DNA from: JBCCTX01 sp964468435
GTDB taxonomy: Bacteria > Bacteroidota > Bacteroidia > J057
DNA length: 64,000 nucleotides
Reading direction: 5' to 3'
Assembly: GCA_964468435.1 (NCBI GenBank)
Contig: CAYXVE010000012.1
Span: 41,449-105,448 of the forward strand
Below are positions 35,778 through 45,212 of this stretch, piece by piece. The translations under genes were made by a program, and so were the position numbers. A model generated the notes under the pieces. That model saw only the letters and a program-made list of their open reading frames with translations. It was not told where the DNA came from and did not search any database. Positions within the stretch are counted from its first letter, which is position 1; every line of letters begins with the position of its first letter.

Positions 35778-37061
35778 ATGAAACCTATTACGTATTACCT
35801 CACACTTGTCCTTGTCGTAGTACTTTCTGGTTGTGTCCAGGATACCTGCCAAAAGACAGCTACCTATGCCAGATTTGAACCTGTATATATGTCCTATGGC
35901 GATTTCAGATCATCATACGATGTGGAAGAGCCGAGAACCCTGGAGAATCCTGGAAAAATCTATTTCAAAGAAGGCTATATCTTTATCAATGAGATTGATA
36001 AAGGAATACACATTATTGACAACCGGGAGCCAGCCAATCCTAGAATGGTTGCTTTTATCCATATCATTGGTAACCGGGATATGGCGGCCAAGGGAAACAT
36101 TCTCTATGCAGATAGTCATATTGATATGTTGATTATAGATATCAGCAATCCTGAGCTTCCTGAATTGATTGACAGGCGTGAGGATCTTTTCCCTTATGAA
36201 ATGGCCTTTGTAAATGGAAATGCGCTCTGGGCTGATGAAAGCAGAGGGGTCGTTGTAGACTGGAATAAGGAGATCATCACAGAAGAATTGGTATGTGATG
36301 AAAATGGCTCGGTAGTGTTTCCCAACAATTGTCCCAATTGTCTGATGGAAGATGCACTAAGAGGGGGTGGAATACCCTCAACAGATGTTCCCGAGGGAGT
36401 GGGCGGGTCTATGGCCAGATTTACCCTGGCCAGAGATCACCTGTATGCGGTAACCAATCAGCAGCTTATCGCATTTGATATAAAAGTACTGACTGATCCA
36501 CGTAAGATTAGTGAACCCTATATTGGATGGGATATTGAGACCATTTTTCCCTATGCTGAGCATTTATTTATAGGATCACGTACAGGTATGTTTATATACA
36601 ATATTTCTATTCCTGGCAATCCCACCTTTGTTTCTGAATTCAGACATGCTAGGAATTGCGACCCAGTTGTGGTTGAAGGAGATTATGCATATGTAACACT
36701 GAGATCAGGTAATCCCGAATGTGATGGATTTGAAAATGAACTGAATGTCGTGGATATTAGTAGGATCGAACGTCCGTTTTTGGTCAAAGAATACTCCATG
36801 CATAAACCACATGGGCTGGGAATACGCAACAGCACCTTGTTTGTATGTGATGGAGAAGAAGGTTTGAAGGTGTATAATGCTGAAGATGTATTGAAGATAG
36901 ATCAGAATCAGTTGGCCCACTTTCGGGAAATACATGCATATGATGTTATTCCCCTGGAAAATATCCTATTGTTGATAGGGGAGGATGGGTTTTACCAATA
37001 CGATTACTCCGATATAGAGAATATCAGACTGATCAGTAGGATACCTGTTACCAGGTCGTAA
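35778..37061 (+). CDS. LVIVD-repeat lipoprotein
   Basis: 427 residues. Signal with VVLSGCVQD, lipobox Cys19. The mature protein has recurrent beta-propeller-like units such as IHIIDNREPANPRMVA, LIIDISNPELPELI, MFIYNISIPGNPTFVS and LNVVDISRIERPFLV, the LVIVD pattern of Bacteroidota surface proteins. The repeats likely form a propeller used for binding, and no enzyme motif is seen. A good terminator follows at 37091. Location: periplasm or cell surface. Confidence 0.85.
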   Translation: MKPITYYLTLVLVVVLSGCVQDTCQKTATYARFEPVYMSYGDFRSSYDVEEPRTLENPGKIYFKEGYIFINEIDKGIHIIDNREPANPRMVAFIHIIGNRDMAAKGNILYADSHIDMLIIDISNPELPELIDRREDLFPYEMAFVNGNALWADESRGVVVDWNKEIITEELVCDENGSVVFPNNCPNCLMEDALRGGGIPSTDVPEGVGGSMARFTLARDHLYAVTNQQLIAFDIKVLTDPRKISEPYIGWDIETIFPYAEHLFIGSRTGMFIYNISIPGNPTFVSEFRHARNCDPVVVEGDYAYVTLRSGNPECDGFENELNVVDISRIERPFLVKEYSMHKPHGLGIRNSTLFVCDGEEGLKVYNAEDVLKIDQNQLAHFREIHAYDVIPLENILLLIGEDGFYQYDYSDIENIRLISRIPVTRS

Positions 37062-37090
37062 GCAGTTCAAGCAAATATTAGCGCTGGTTC

Positions 37091-37131
37091 CAAGGGGATG
37101 TTCCGAAAGTGGGCATTCCCTTGAGTTTTTT
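37091..37131 (+). terminator. Intrinsic terminator after the LVIVD lipoprotein
   Basis: CAAGGGGATG (37091-37100) pairs with CATTCCCTTG (37114-37123) over 10 positions with one G-T, with a 13-base loop. Six T follow at 37126-37131, overlapping by two bases the end of the convergent fabH gene. Confidence 0.75.
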
Positions 37132-38137
37132 ACCATCTTACCAATGCGGAAGCCCAGGTAAAACCACTGCCAAATGCGGCGAGTGCGAGCAGGTTGCCGG
37201 GATTTATCTTACCTACTTCCCATGCTTCACTCATGGCAATCGGAATAGAGGCGGCTGTAGTATTCCCGTATCTCATGATATTATTGAAGGCTTTATCTTC
37301 GGAGAGTCCTAGTTTTTGTCTGACAGCTTCAGAGATTCGAAGATTAGCCTGATGCGTGATGAGTAGGTCAATATCCTCTACCTGGTTTCCCGTTTTTTCC
37401 AATGCTTTCAGAATAACTTCCGGAAATTTCTCAACTGCAAATTTGAATACCTGTCTACCATTCATCACAGGATATTGCTTACCCTGGTCCAGCATCTCAT
37501 GGGAGAGATTTCTTTCATTGTGAGAGTTCGGTGCGATGACACAGAGTTGTTCAGCAAAATCTCCGTTTGAGTGCATATGGGTAGTCAGGATGCCCTGATG
37601 TTCATCTTCGGCAGGTTGTATCAGTGCAGCCCCGGCACCATCACCAAAAATGACAGTGACGTGGCGGCCTTCGTCTGTAAAATTAAGGCCCGAGGAATGA
37701 ATTTCAGAACCTACAACCAGAATATTCTGGTAGGTACCTGTTTTGATATATTGTTCTGCTACAGATAGAGCGTATATGAACCCCGAACATTGTGCACGTA
37801 TATCCAGTGCTCCGATTTCTTTGTGCTGAAGATTGAGTTCGCGTTGTAAAAGTACCCCTGATCCCGGGAAGTAATAATCAGGACTTAATGTAGCAAAGAT
37901 GATAAAATCTATGTCTTCAACGTTCGCGCCAGCTCTTTCCAGTGCCATTTTACTCGCAGCAGCCCCCATATTCGCAACTGTGTCTTTTCCAGGTGTAAAA
38001 TACCTTCTTTGCTTTATACCCGTTCTTTCAGTAATCCATTCATCGGATGTGGTCATCAGTTTTGCAAGATCGTCATTTGTAATAATATTTTCTGGAGCAT
38101 AATGACCAACTCCAGCGATTTTTGCTCGTTTTATCAT
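37130..38137 (-). CDS. fabH: 3-oxoacyl-[acyl-carrier-protein] synthase III
   Basis: 335 residues from the ATG complement at 38135-38137, the conserved start MIKRAKIAGVGHYAPE; a 22-residue upstream extension is not typical. Catalytic triad: Cys117 (AQCSGF), His262 (THQANLRI) and Asn292 (YGNTTAAS). It starts fatty acid synthesis by condensing acyl-CoA with malonyl-ACP. Cytoplasmic. It is a second-copy-type KASIII, since Bacteroidota usually carry one in the plsX cluster as well, but no plsX is here. Divergent from mfd. Confidence 0.92.
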   Translation of the reverse strand: MIKRAKIAGVGHYAPENIITNDDLAKLMTTSDEWITERTGIKQRRYFTPGKDTVANMGAAASKMALERAGANVEDIDFIIFATLSPDYYFPGSGVLLQRELNLQHKEIGALDIRAQCSGFIYALSVAEQYIKTGTYQNILVVGSEIHSSGLNFTDEGRHVTVIFGDGAGAALIQPAEDEHQGILTTHMHSNGDFAEQLCVIAPNSHNERNLSHEMLDQGKQYPVMNGRQVFKFAVEKFPEVILKALEKTGNQVEDIDLLITHQANLRISEAVRQKLGLSEDKAFNNIMRYGNTTAASIPIAMSEAWEVGKINPGNLLALAAFGSGFTWASALVRW

Positions 38138-38256
38138 AGTATAAACAGTGAGTAGCAGGCTTATTAACAGGGAGGTATTGTTTTCTTTCAAACATCCCTT
38201 CATAAAAACAAGTTTAAAGTTAAAGTTTTTTAAAACTATTCTTAAGGAAATATAGG

Positions 38257-38264
38257 TATTTTTG
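38257..38264 (+). promoter_or_regulatory. Candidate mfd promoter -7 box (TATTTTTG)
   Basis: TATTTTTG fits TAnnTTTG. It lies 28 bases before the chosen mfd ATG. The box argues against the upstream TTG at 38262 being the start, because it would lie inside the promoter. Confidence 0.5.
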
Positions 38265-38291
38265 CCGTCGAAAAGCGATATATTCGGGTTT

Positions 38292-41200
38292 ATGGATGAT
38301 AATCAGGAAATAAAGGCTATTAAGGCAGATGAGATTCTATCTCTGTACCGGGAATCAGAGCCGATCCAGGAGTTTTCAGAAGCACTTAAGGCGGCAGACC
38401 ATCAGAAATTTCAGATAAAAGCTCTGGTAGGAAGTCAACAGGCGTTTGTCATAAGTGCAATTCATCGCCTTACAGAAAGAAATATTGTTCTGATATTTAA
38501 TGATAAAGAAGAAGCACTATATTTCCAGCACGATCTGAAACAGATTATGCCCAGGAAGGATATACTGTTATTTCCCGCTTCCTATAAAAGACCCTATCAG
38601 GTTGAAGAGATCGATAATGCCAATGTACTCCAGCGTGCAGAGGTGCTCAACTCACTAAATCATACCAAAACTGGTCGTCAGATCATTGTAACATTTGCTG
38701 AGGCACTCAATGAAAAAGTGGTCAACAAGCGCTCTTTGGTCAAAAATACGCTGGAAATCAAGAAAGGGGAAGACTGTGGGATGGATTTCGTGATTGAAGT
38801 GCTGGAAACATACGGTTTTGAGCGTTCCGATTTTGTATACGAGCCGGGTCAGTTTGCGGTAAGGGGGGGAATCATAGATATTTTCTCATTTGCACATGAG
38901 CTACCCTTCAGAGTAGAATTTTTTGGAGATGAGATAGAGTCCATTAGGGTTTTCGATCCTGTAACGCAGATATCCGAAACAGAAATCAAGCGCGTTTCCC
39001 TTATCCCCAATATTCAGAAAAATCTTCTGACCGAAGAGAAAGTTTCGTTTCTCGAATATATCTCACCTTCCTCTATCATTGTCACCCAGAGTATCGATTA
39101 TATTCAGAATTCTCTGGAGCAAATATTTATTAAAGCCATAGAACATTTTGAAAAGCTTCAGGGCAACAGTGGGGGAGGGGCTATGAGTGCCACTCCGTAC
39201 GAATTGTATTATGATAGTCAGGATTTTCTGGATCAGCTGAGTCGCTTCACAGTCATAGAATGTACCCATCAGCAACATTATACCCCTGATCATACACTGG
39301 TCTGGAAGGGTACGCCTCAACCAGCCTTCCACAAAGAATTCAACTTACTACTGGAGCACTTTAGAGCCAATAAACAGTCGAATATCACGAATTATGTATT
39401 TTCAGATAATATCCGCCAGCATCAGCGTTTAGAAGAGATATTCAGAGAAATAGGAAAAAAAGATGGAGCATTATTTACAGGTATTACTGGAGAAATACAT
39501 GAGGGATTCCTGGACCCCATATTAGGTATAGCCTGCTATACGGATCACCAGATCTTTGATAGATATCATCGATATAAGGTAAAGCCGCATGTTAAGCGCT
39601 CCCAAGCGCTTACCTTGAAAGAGCTCAGGGAACTCAATCCCGGTGATTATGTAACCCACGTACATCATGGGATAGGGCAATTTGCAGGATTACATTCTAT
39701 TAAGGTAGGGGATCATGATCAAGACGTAGTTAAGATTATTTATAAAGGAGGTGATGCCATTTATGTGAATGTCAACGCTCTACATAAGATTTCCAAGTAC
39801 AAAGGTAAAGACGGTGCAGTCCCTAAATTACACAAATTAGGGACAGGAGCCTGGGCCAAAGCCAAGGCCAAAACCAAAAAGCGACTTAAAGAATTGGCAT
39901 TTGATCTGGTCTCGGTGTACGCCAAGCGCAAATCTCAACCTGGTTTTGCATTTTCTCCGGATAATTACATGCAGCAGGAACTAGAAGCGTCATTTATGTA
40001 TGAGGATACTCCAGATCAGCTGAAAACGACGGAGGAGGTAAAAACAGATATGGAAAAGCCACACCCCATGGACCGGCTGATATGCGGGGATGTGGGTTTT
40101 GGAAAAACAGAAATTGCTGTTCGGGCTGCTTTTAAGGCTGCTATAGATGGAAAGCAGACGGCTATTCTGGTCCCTACAACCATCCTTGCACTACAGCACT
40201 ACAAGACCTTCAGCAGCAGACTGGCGGATATGCCCGTGGAAGTGGACTATATTAATCGCTTTAAATCCAACAAAGAGGTGAAAGAGACCTTGGAAAAACT
40301 AAAAAAAGGAGAAATAGATATCCTGATCGGAACGCATCGGATTGTCTCCAAAGATATCAAATTCAAGGATTTGGGTTTGATTATTGTGGATGAAGAACAA
40401 CGGTTTGGGGTAAATGTCAAGGAAAAACTCAAGTCGCTAAAAACTGAGGTGGATACACTTACCCTCACCGCTACTCCGATTCCGCGTACCCTTCAGTTTT
40501 CACTTGCTGGTATCAGGGATTTATCGGTGATCACTACTCCCCCTCCCAACCGCCAGCCCATAGAAACCCAGGTCATAGGATATGATGGCGAACAAATCCG
40601 GGATGCGATCACATACGAACTTAAGCGGGGAGGACAGGTGTTTTTTATTCATCCCCGGGTAAGCGATATTGAGGAAGTGGCTTCCAGCATCAAGAAATTG
40701 GTTCCGGATGCCCGGATTGGAATAGGGCACGGCCAGATGCCGGGGCAGCAGCTAGAAAAAGTGATGAGCAACTTTATCGAAGGAGCATATGACATACTGG
40801 TTGCCACGACCATCGTCGAATCTGGTTTGGATATATCCAACGCCAATACAATCATTATCAATCAGGCCAATAAGTATGGTCTTTCAGAACTGCATCAGAT
40901 GCGTGGAAGGGTAGGGAGATCAAACCGCAAAGCATTTTGTTATCTGATTGCTCCACCGGAGGTATCTCAGTCTCCGGATGCACGTAAGCGACTAAAGGCC
41001 ATGGAAGAGTTTTCTGATCTGGGAAGTGGATTTCACATCGCACTGAGGGATTTGGATATCAGAGGTGCTGGAGACCTGCTGGGAGCTGAGCAGAGCGGAT
41101 TCGTTACTGAGATTGGATATGATATGTATCACAAGATACTTGACGAGGCCGTCAAAGAACTTAAAGAGGAACATTTCTTCGATTTATTTGAAGAAGAACT

Positions 41201-41741
41201 AGCAGAGCGCAAAAAGATCATCGTAGAGGATTGTCAGGTCGATATCGAACTCGATATCAGACTGCCTGAGCAGTATCTTCCCAATATTGCAGAGCGATTA
41301 AAGTTTTACCGTCGCATAGCAGGCGCTGAAACAGAGGAGGATCTAAGGGAGATTCAGCGAGAACTAATCGACCGTTTTGGACCAATGCCTGCTTCAGTGC
41401 TCAATCTGTTTGATGCAACACGCATTCGCGAACTGGCAAAAAGAATCGGGATAGAACGGGTCGTTCTCAAAGCAGAAACCCTGAGATGGTATCTGGTTTC
41501 AGATCGCTCTTCTCCATTTTATGCATCAACACTTTTTGCTAAATATATTGAATACGTCCAAACATATCCTTCAAGAGTTCGCATGAAGGAATCGCCTAAG
41601 TATTTGTCCTTGATATTTGAGGAAGTAACCAGTATGAAGCGTATCCTTTCTTTATTAAAAGAAGTCCACAGATTCCTCCTCCCGGAGGATGAAAGTGCTG
41701 CTGCTACGGAAGTAGTTGGCGAAACTATGTTTAACGATTAA
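38292..41741 (+). CDS. mfd: Transcription-repair coupling factor
   Basis: 1149 residues. Frees RNA polymerase stalled at DNA lesions and recruits UvrA. Domains in order: UvrB-like region with FVYEPGQFAVRGGIIDIFSF, RNA-polymerase-interaction domain starting NPGDYVTHVHHGIGQFAG (about 448-465), SF2 helicase with Walker A GDVGFGKTE (about 598-606), DEEQ box (about 699-702) and QMRGRVGRS, and a C-terminal TRCF domain. The ATG at 38292 is chosen over an in-frame TTG 30 bases upstream, which lies within a TAnnTTTG promoter box. Length is normal. Confidence 0.95.
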   Translation: MDDNQEIKAIKADEILSLYRESEPIQEFSEALKAADHQKFQIKALVGSQQAFVISAIHRLTERNIVLIFNDKEEALYFQHDLKQIMPRKDILLFPASYKRPYQVEEIDNANVLQRAEVLNSLNHTKTGRQIIVTFAEALNEKVVNKRSLVKNTLEIKKGEDCGMDFVIEVLETYGFERSDFVYEPGQFAVRGGIIDIFSFAHELPFRVEFFGDEIESIRVFDPVTQISETEIKRVSLIPNIQKNLLTEEKVSFLEYISPSSIIVTQSIDYIQNSLEQIFIKAIEHFEKLQGNSGGGAMSATPYELYYDSQDFLDQLSRFTVIECTHQQHYTPDHTLVWKGTPQPAFHKEFNLLLEHFRANKQSNITNYVFSDNIRQHQRLEEIFREIGKKDGALFTGITGEIHEGFLDPILGIACYTDHQIFDRYHRYKVKPHVKRSQALTLKELRELNPGDYVTHVHHGIGQFAGLHSIKVGDHDQDVVKIIYKGGDAIYVNVNALHKISKYKGKDGAVPKLHKLGTGAWAKAKAKTKKRLKELAFDLVSVYAKRKSQPGFAFSPDNYMQQELEASFMYEDTPDQLKTTEEVKTDMEKPHPMDRLICGDVGFGKTEIAVRAAFKAAIDGKQTAILVPTTILALQHYKTFSSRLADMPVEVDYINRFKSNKEVKETLEKLKKGEIDILIGTHRIVSKDIKFKDLGLIIVDEEQRFGVNVKEKLKSLKTEVDTLTLTATPIPRTLQFSLAGIRDLSVITTPPPNRQPIETQVIGYDGEQIRDAITYELKRGGQVFFIHPRVSDIEEVASSIKKLVPDARIGIGHGQMPGQQLEKVMSNFIEGAYDILVATTIVESGLDISNANTIIINQANKYGLSELHQMRGRVGRSNRKAFCYLIAPPEVSQSPDARKRLKAMEEFSDLGSGFHIALRDLDIRGAGDLLGAEQSGFVTEIGYDMYHKILDEAVKELKEEHFFDLFEEELAERKKIIVEDCQVDIELDIRLPEQYLPNIAERLKFYRRIAGAETEEDLREIQRELIDRFGPMPASVLNLFDATRIRELAKRIGIERVVLKAETLRWYLVSDRSSPFYASTLFAKYIEYVQTYPSRVRMKESPKYLSLIFEEVTSMKRILSLLKEVHRFLLPEDESAAATEVVGETMFND

Positions 41742-41890
41742 TTCATTATTACGTAACGAAGGCAATAAATTTACGATTTATTAATATAAATTTATAACAC
41801 CCATATACATATGTATACTTAATTGAAGTATATCATCGTTTTTTACTTATGCGGATTAAAACTCCCACTATCATTTAATTGATCACCCAT

Positions 41891-42778
41891 ATGAAACTTT
41901 ACATTTTATTTTTTCTCGTTGCAGCCAGCACTTTTTGGGGTTGTGATCAAGGAAAAGTGCAGGAACTTGAAGAAGAAAATCAACGTCTAGATGAAGCCGT
42001 TTCCCGTCAGGATTCGGTATTGAATGATTTCCTTGAGTCTTTCAACAATATTGAAGACAATCTGGCATTGATTCGTGAGAAAGAAAATCTTATTGCATTA
42101 AGTTCCAGTGATCCTGAGCTACAAGCCACTCAGAAGGACAGGATACTGGAGGATATCCAGCTAATCAACAACCTGCTGGATGAAAACAAGGAGATCATCA
42201 ATAATCTGAATGCAAAGCTTAGTCGCTCTAATGTCAGAATCAATGAGTTCAACAGGATGGTAGCGAGGCTCAACCGGCAGATTGAAGAAAAAGATTCCAG
42301 TATCGTATACCTGAAGGATCAGTTGTCTTCTAAGGACTTTGCTATAGGGGAGCTCAACCAGAAGCTGGATAGCCTGTCTGTGTCTACGATCCAGCAGACG
42401 GCAAGACTCAAAGAGCAGGCACAGTTACTGGAAGAGCAAAGTCAACGAATAGAGTTGCAGCAGGACAAACTCAGTACTGCTTACTTCGTAGTGGGTAGCT
42501 CCAAGGAGCTTGTGGCACTGAATGTGCTGGATAAGTCTGGGCTATTTGGAGGTAAAAAGAACATGTCAGATGAGCTTTCAAGGGACGTATTTAATCAAAT
42601 CAATATCACCGAGACCTACAGTATACCTGTAAACAGCAAAAAGGTAGAGCTCATGTCCAGCCATCCGCTAGACTCCTACGTGCTCAATGAAAACGATGGT
42701 AATATTGAAACACTGGAAATTACTGATCCCGATAAATTCTGGAAAAATACCCGTTACCTCATCATCGTTACGAAATAA
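41891..42778 (+). CDS. Coiled-coil lipoprotein, unknown function
   Basis: 295 residues from ATG at 41891 (the frame is open 12 bases further up with a weaker start). The signal peptide ends in FWGC with lipobox Cys18. Residues about 23-195 are rich in Leu, Glu, Gln and Asp in heptads (LEEENQRLDEAVSRQDS, ELNQKLDSLS, EQAQLLEEQSQRIELQQ), a long coiled coil. The C-terminal 90 residues form a compact domain (STAYFVVGSSKELV, FNQINITETYSIPV). It may be a surface or periplasmic spacer; no function can be given. A strong terminator follows. Confidence 0.7.
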   Translation: MKLYILFFLVAASTFWGCDQGKVQELEEENQRLDEAVSRQDSVLNDFLESFNNIEDNLALIREKENLIALSSSDPELQATQKDRILEDIQLINNLLDENKEIINNLNAKLSRSNVRINEFNRMVARLNRQIEEKDSSIVYLKDQLSSKDFAIGELNQKLDSLSVSTIQQTARLKEQAQLLEEQSQRIELQQDKLSTAYFVVGSSKELVALNVLDKSGLFGGKKNMSDELSRDVFNQINITETYSIPVNSKKVELMSSHPLDSYVLNENDGNIETLEITDPDKFWKNTRYLIIVTK

Positions 42779-42780
42779 TA

Positions 42781-43497
42781 TCAGAAAACAGTATCGGAAT
42801 TGAGGTATCTGTTTGTCAGAATACCCGGCATCTCAGCAGGCTGCCGGGTATTTTTTTCTCTTCTAAGCATAGCTTCAATGCTAAGTTCCTGAGGAATATT
42901 GACAGGTTTGTGAAAAATGTTCAGGACACTGGCATTGACACATTGGGTATACCCCAACATTTTCTTCCCATAACCTTCATGGATGTGGCCAAACAGGTGA
43001 AAGGCAGGCCTAAGCTCCAGGATGCGTTCTCGCAAGACTTCACATCCTGCGTATCTATTATCAAAAGTCCTGTCGAGTGTCATGGCAGGAGGACCATGTG
43101 TGATGAGGATATCTATTCCGTCAGGAATTTTGTCCCAATAGTGGCCAATTTCTTTACCGCGGTGGCGGTTAAATGCCCAATTGTAATAATAAGGAGTTAC
43201 TGGAGACCCCCAAAATCTGATACCTTCTATCACTGCTTCAGAATTTTCCAGGTAGGTACAACCTTCAGGAATCATTTTATGGAAAGTCAGGGAAGATTGT
43301 TCCAGGTAAAAATCGTGATTGCCACCGATGAAGACCTTGTGTCTGTAGGGTTGGTCTGCAAGCCAGGAGAGAAAATCGCGGATCTCGTGTTTCCTTCCCT
43401 GATGACTCAGGTCACCGCTATGGATAAGGATATCTCCAGGTGGTAGCTTGAGCTGGCGATGTAGTCCATGGGTGTCGGAAATACAAATAATTTTCAT
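42781..43497 (-). CDS. Calcineurin-like metallophosphatase
   Basis: 238 residues from the ATG complement at 43495-43497; the frame continues upstream for 52 codons but homology begins at MKIICISDTHGLHR. Metal-binding motifs: SDTHG, HSGDLSHQG, GGNHDF, THGPP and GHIHEGYG, as in the Icc/YfcE-like metallophosphoesterases. Cytoplasmic, substrate unknown. The last 20 or so codons run through the terminator hairpin of the opposing lipoprotein gene, so the tail after about residue 210 (RREKNTRQP onward) may be non-functional. Confidence 0.85.
   Translation of the reverse strand: MKIICISDTHGLHRQLKLPPGDILIHSGDLSHQGRKHEIRDFLSWLADQPYRHKVFIGGNHDFYLEQSSLTFHKMIPEGCTYLENSEAVIEGIRFWGSPVTPYYYNWAFNRHRGKEIGHYWDKIPDGIDILITHGPPAMTLDRTFDNRYAGCEVLRERILELRPAFHLFGHIHEGYGKKMLGYTQCVNASVLNIFHKPVNIPQELSIEAMLRREKNTRQPAEMPGILTNRYLNSDTVF
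42820..42857 (+). terminator. Strong intrinsic terminator, also inside the opposing reading frame
   Basis: AATACCCGGCA (42820-42830) and TGCCGGGTATT (42842-42852) are exact complements over 11 bases, loop 11, followed by TTTTTTT (42851-42857). It ends transcription of the coiled-coil lipoprotein. It lies within the last codons of the convergent metallophosphatase gene. Confidence 0.88.
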
Positions 43498-43626
43498 GTA
43501 GTAGTTGTATATAGCCCTCCGGTCAATATAAAGAATTTTTGGCTCTTTACAAGTGGAAATTATGGAAGTCATAGATCGCTTGTGAGATGATAGCTGACAA
43601 AATGTCACTTTTTCGCATGACTTTCG

Positions 43627-43634
43627 TATATTTG
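43627..43634 (+). promoter_or_regulatory. Candidate miaB promoter -7 box (TATATTTG)
   Basis: TATATTTG is a full match to TAnnTTTG, 64 bases before the miaB start in a divergent region. The -33 element is not clear. It would drive miaB and the linked genes. Confidence 0.55.
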
Positions 43635-43697
43635 CCAGAACACGAAAGATCAATCACCTGATGGAACTGGTAGTAATAAAAGAAAAGAAAGAATCGT

Positions 43698-45206
43698 ATG
43701 CGGGATAAGATTACTAAGCGCACCTATACCCCTGAATTATTTACCAAACAGATAGATGAGTCCAAACAGGGAATGGCATATGAAGATACGCTAAGACCTG
43801 CTGTAGGTCAACCTAAGGCATATATTGAGACTTATGGTTGTCAGATGAATTTCTCGGATACTGAGATTATCGCCTCAGTACTTAAGGAGATGAATTATGG
43901 ATTCACTTCAGATGAGCAGGAGGCTGATCTGGTACTGATCAATACTTGTAGTATTAGAGAGCATGCAGAAGCTAAGGTTTGGAATCGTTTAAGGTCGCTT
44001 AAGCGCAAAAAAGTTCTGAATCCACGGGCCATGATTGGCATCATGGGCTGTATGGCCGAAAGACTCAAATCCAAGCTCCTGGAAGAGGAAAAATTGGTTG
44101 ATCTGGTTATAGGGCCTGATGCATACCGGGATCTGCCTACACTAATCGGAGAAGTATTAGACGGGCACAAAGCAGTAAATGTATTGCTTTCCCGGGAAGA
44201 GACATACGCAGATATTTCACCAGTCAGGCTGAACTCCAATGGTGTTTCTGCCTTTGTGACAATCATGAGGGGCTGCGACAATATGTGTAGTTTTTGTATT
44301 GTACCATTTACTCGAGGTAGAGAAAGAAGCCGTGATCCATACTCGATTGTCGAAGAGGTAAAAGAGTTATCAGATCAGGGTTACAGGGAACTTACCCTGC
44401 TGGGACAGAATGTAGACTCATACAAATGGTCTCCTGATCATACACTTAAGGGTAAGGTGCAAATTGAAAAGCGCGAACGTGCTGGTGAATTTGTAGAGAC
44501 TATAAATTTTGCCCAGCTACTGGAAATGGTAGCTCAGGTTGACCCTCATATGCGAATCAGATTTTCTACTTCACATCCCAAGGATATTACAGATGAGGTA
44601 CTGTATACCATGGCTCGCTATGACAATATCTGTAATTATATACATCTTCCCCTGCAGTCGGGCAGCGATAGAATACTGGAGCGAATGAATCGTGGCTATA
44701 CCCAGCAATGGTACAGAAACAAGGTGGATAAGATACATGAGATCATTCCCGGTTGTGCTATTTCTTCGGATATCATTACGGGCTTTTGTTCAGAGACAGA
44801 AGAGGATCATCAGGCTACACTCGATACAATGGCTTATTCCAGATATACACATGCATACATGTTTGCTTATTCTGAACGGCCTGGTACTGCAGCCGCTAAA
44901 ATGTGGGAAGATGACATTCCTGAAGAGGTCAAAAAGCACAGGTTGTCTGAAGTAATACAGCTGCAAAATACAATCTCCTTAGAGTCCAATCGCGAAGACA
45001 TAGGGCGTGTATTTAAGGTGCTGATTGAAGGTAATTCACGTCGTTCTAATCAGGATTTTTGTGGAAGAAATGATCAGAATAAAATGGTTGTGTTTCCCAA
45101 GGACGGCTCTGATAAAGGTACGGGAGAATATGTGTGGGTGAGAATCCGCGAGGTTACCAGTGCTACCCTGATCGGTAATATGGTAGCTGGTCCTAATACA
45201 AAGTAA
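43698..45206 (+). CDS. miaB: tRNA-2-methylthio-N6-dimethylallyladenosine synthase MiaB
   Basis: 502 residues, long for MiaB because of a 40-residue N-terminal extension. Two iron-sulfur clusters are visible: auxiliary-site cysteines Cys48, Cys84 and Cys118, and the radical SAM CxxxCxxC at 193-200. A TRAM domain closes the protein ([18 protein letters not shown]). It adds the methylthio group to A37 of tRNAs reading UNN codons. The stop is 6 bases before the sigma-54 activator gene, so they form an operon. Cytoplasmic. Confidence 0.94.
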   Translation: MRDKITKRTYTPELFTKQIDESKQGMAYEDTLRPAVGQPKAYIETYGCQMNFSDTEIIASVLKEMNYGFTSDEQEADLVLINTCSIREHAEAKVWNRLRSLKRKKVLNPRAMIGIMGCMAERLKSKLLEEEKLVDLVIGPDAYRDLPTLIGEVLDGHKAVNVLLSREETYADISPVRLNSNGVSAFVTIMRGCDNMCSFCIVPFTRGRERSRDPYSIVEEVKELSDQGYRELTLLGQNVDSYKWSPDHTLKGKVQIEKRERAGEFVETINFAQLLEMVAQVDPHMRIRFSTSHPKDITDEVLYTMARYDNICNYIHLPLQSGSDRILERMNRGYTQQWYRNKVDKIHEIIPGCAISSDIITGFCSETEEDHQATLDTMAYSRYTHAYMFAYSERPGTAAAKMWEDDIPEEVKKHRLSEVIQLQNTISLESNREDIGRVFKVLIEGNSRRSNQDFCGRNDQNKMVVFPKDGSDKGTGEYVWVRIREVTSATLIGNMVAGPNTK

Positions 45207-45212
45207 TAATAC

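Noticed and set aside
38262..38291. TTG start for mfd
   Set aside because: It would lie inside the TAnnTTTG box at 38257-38264.
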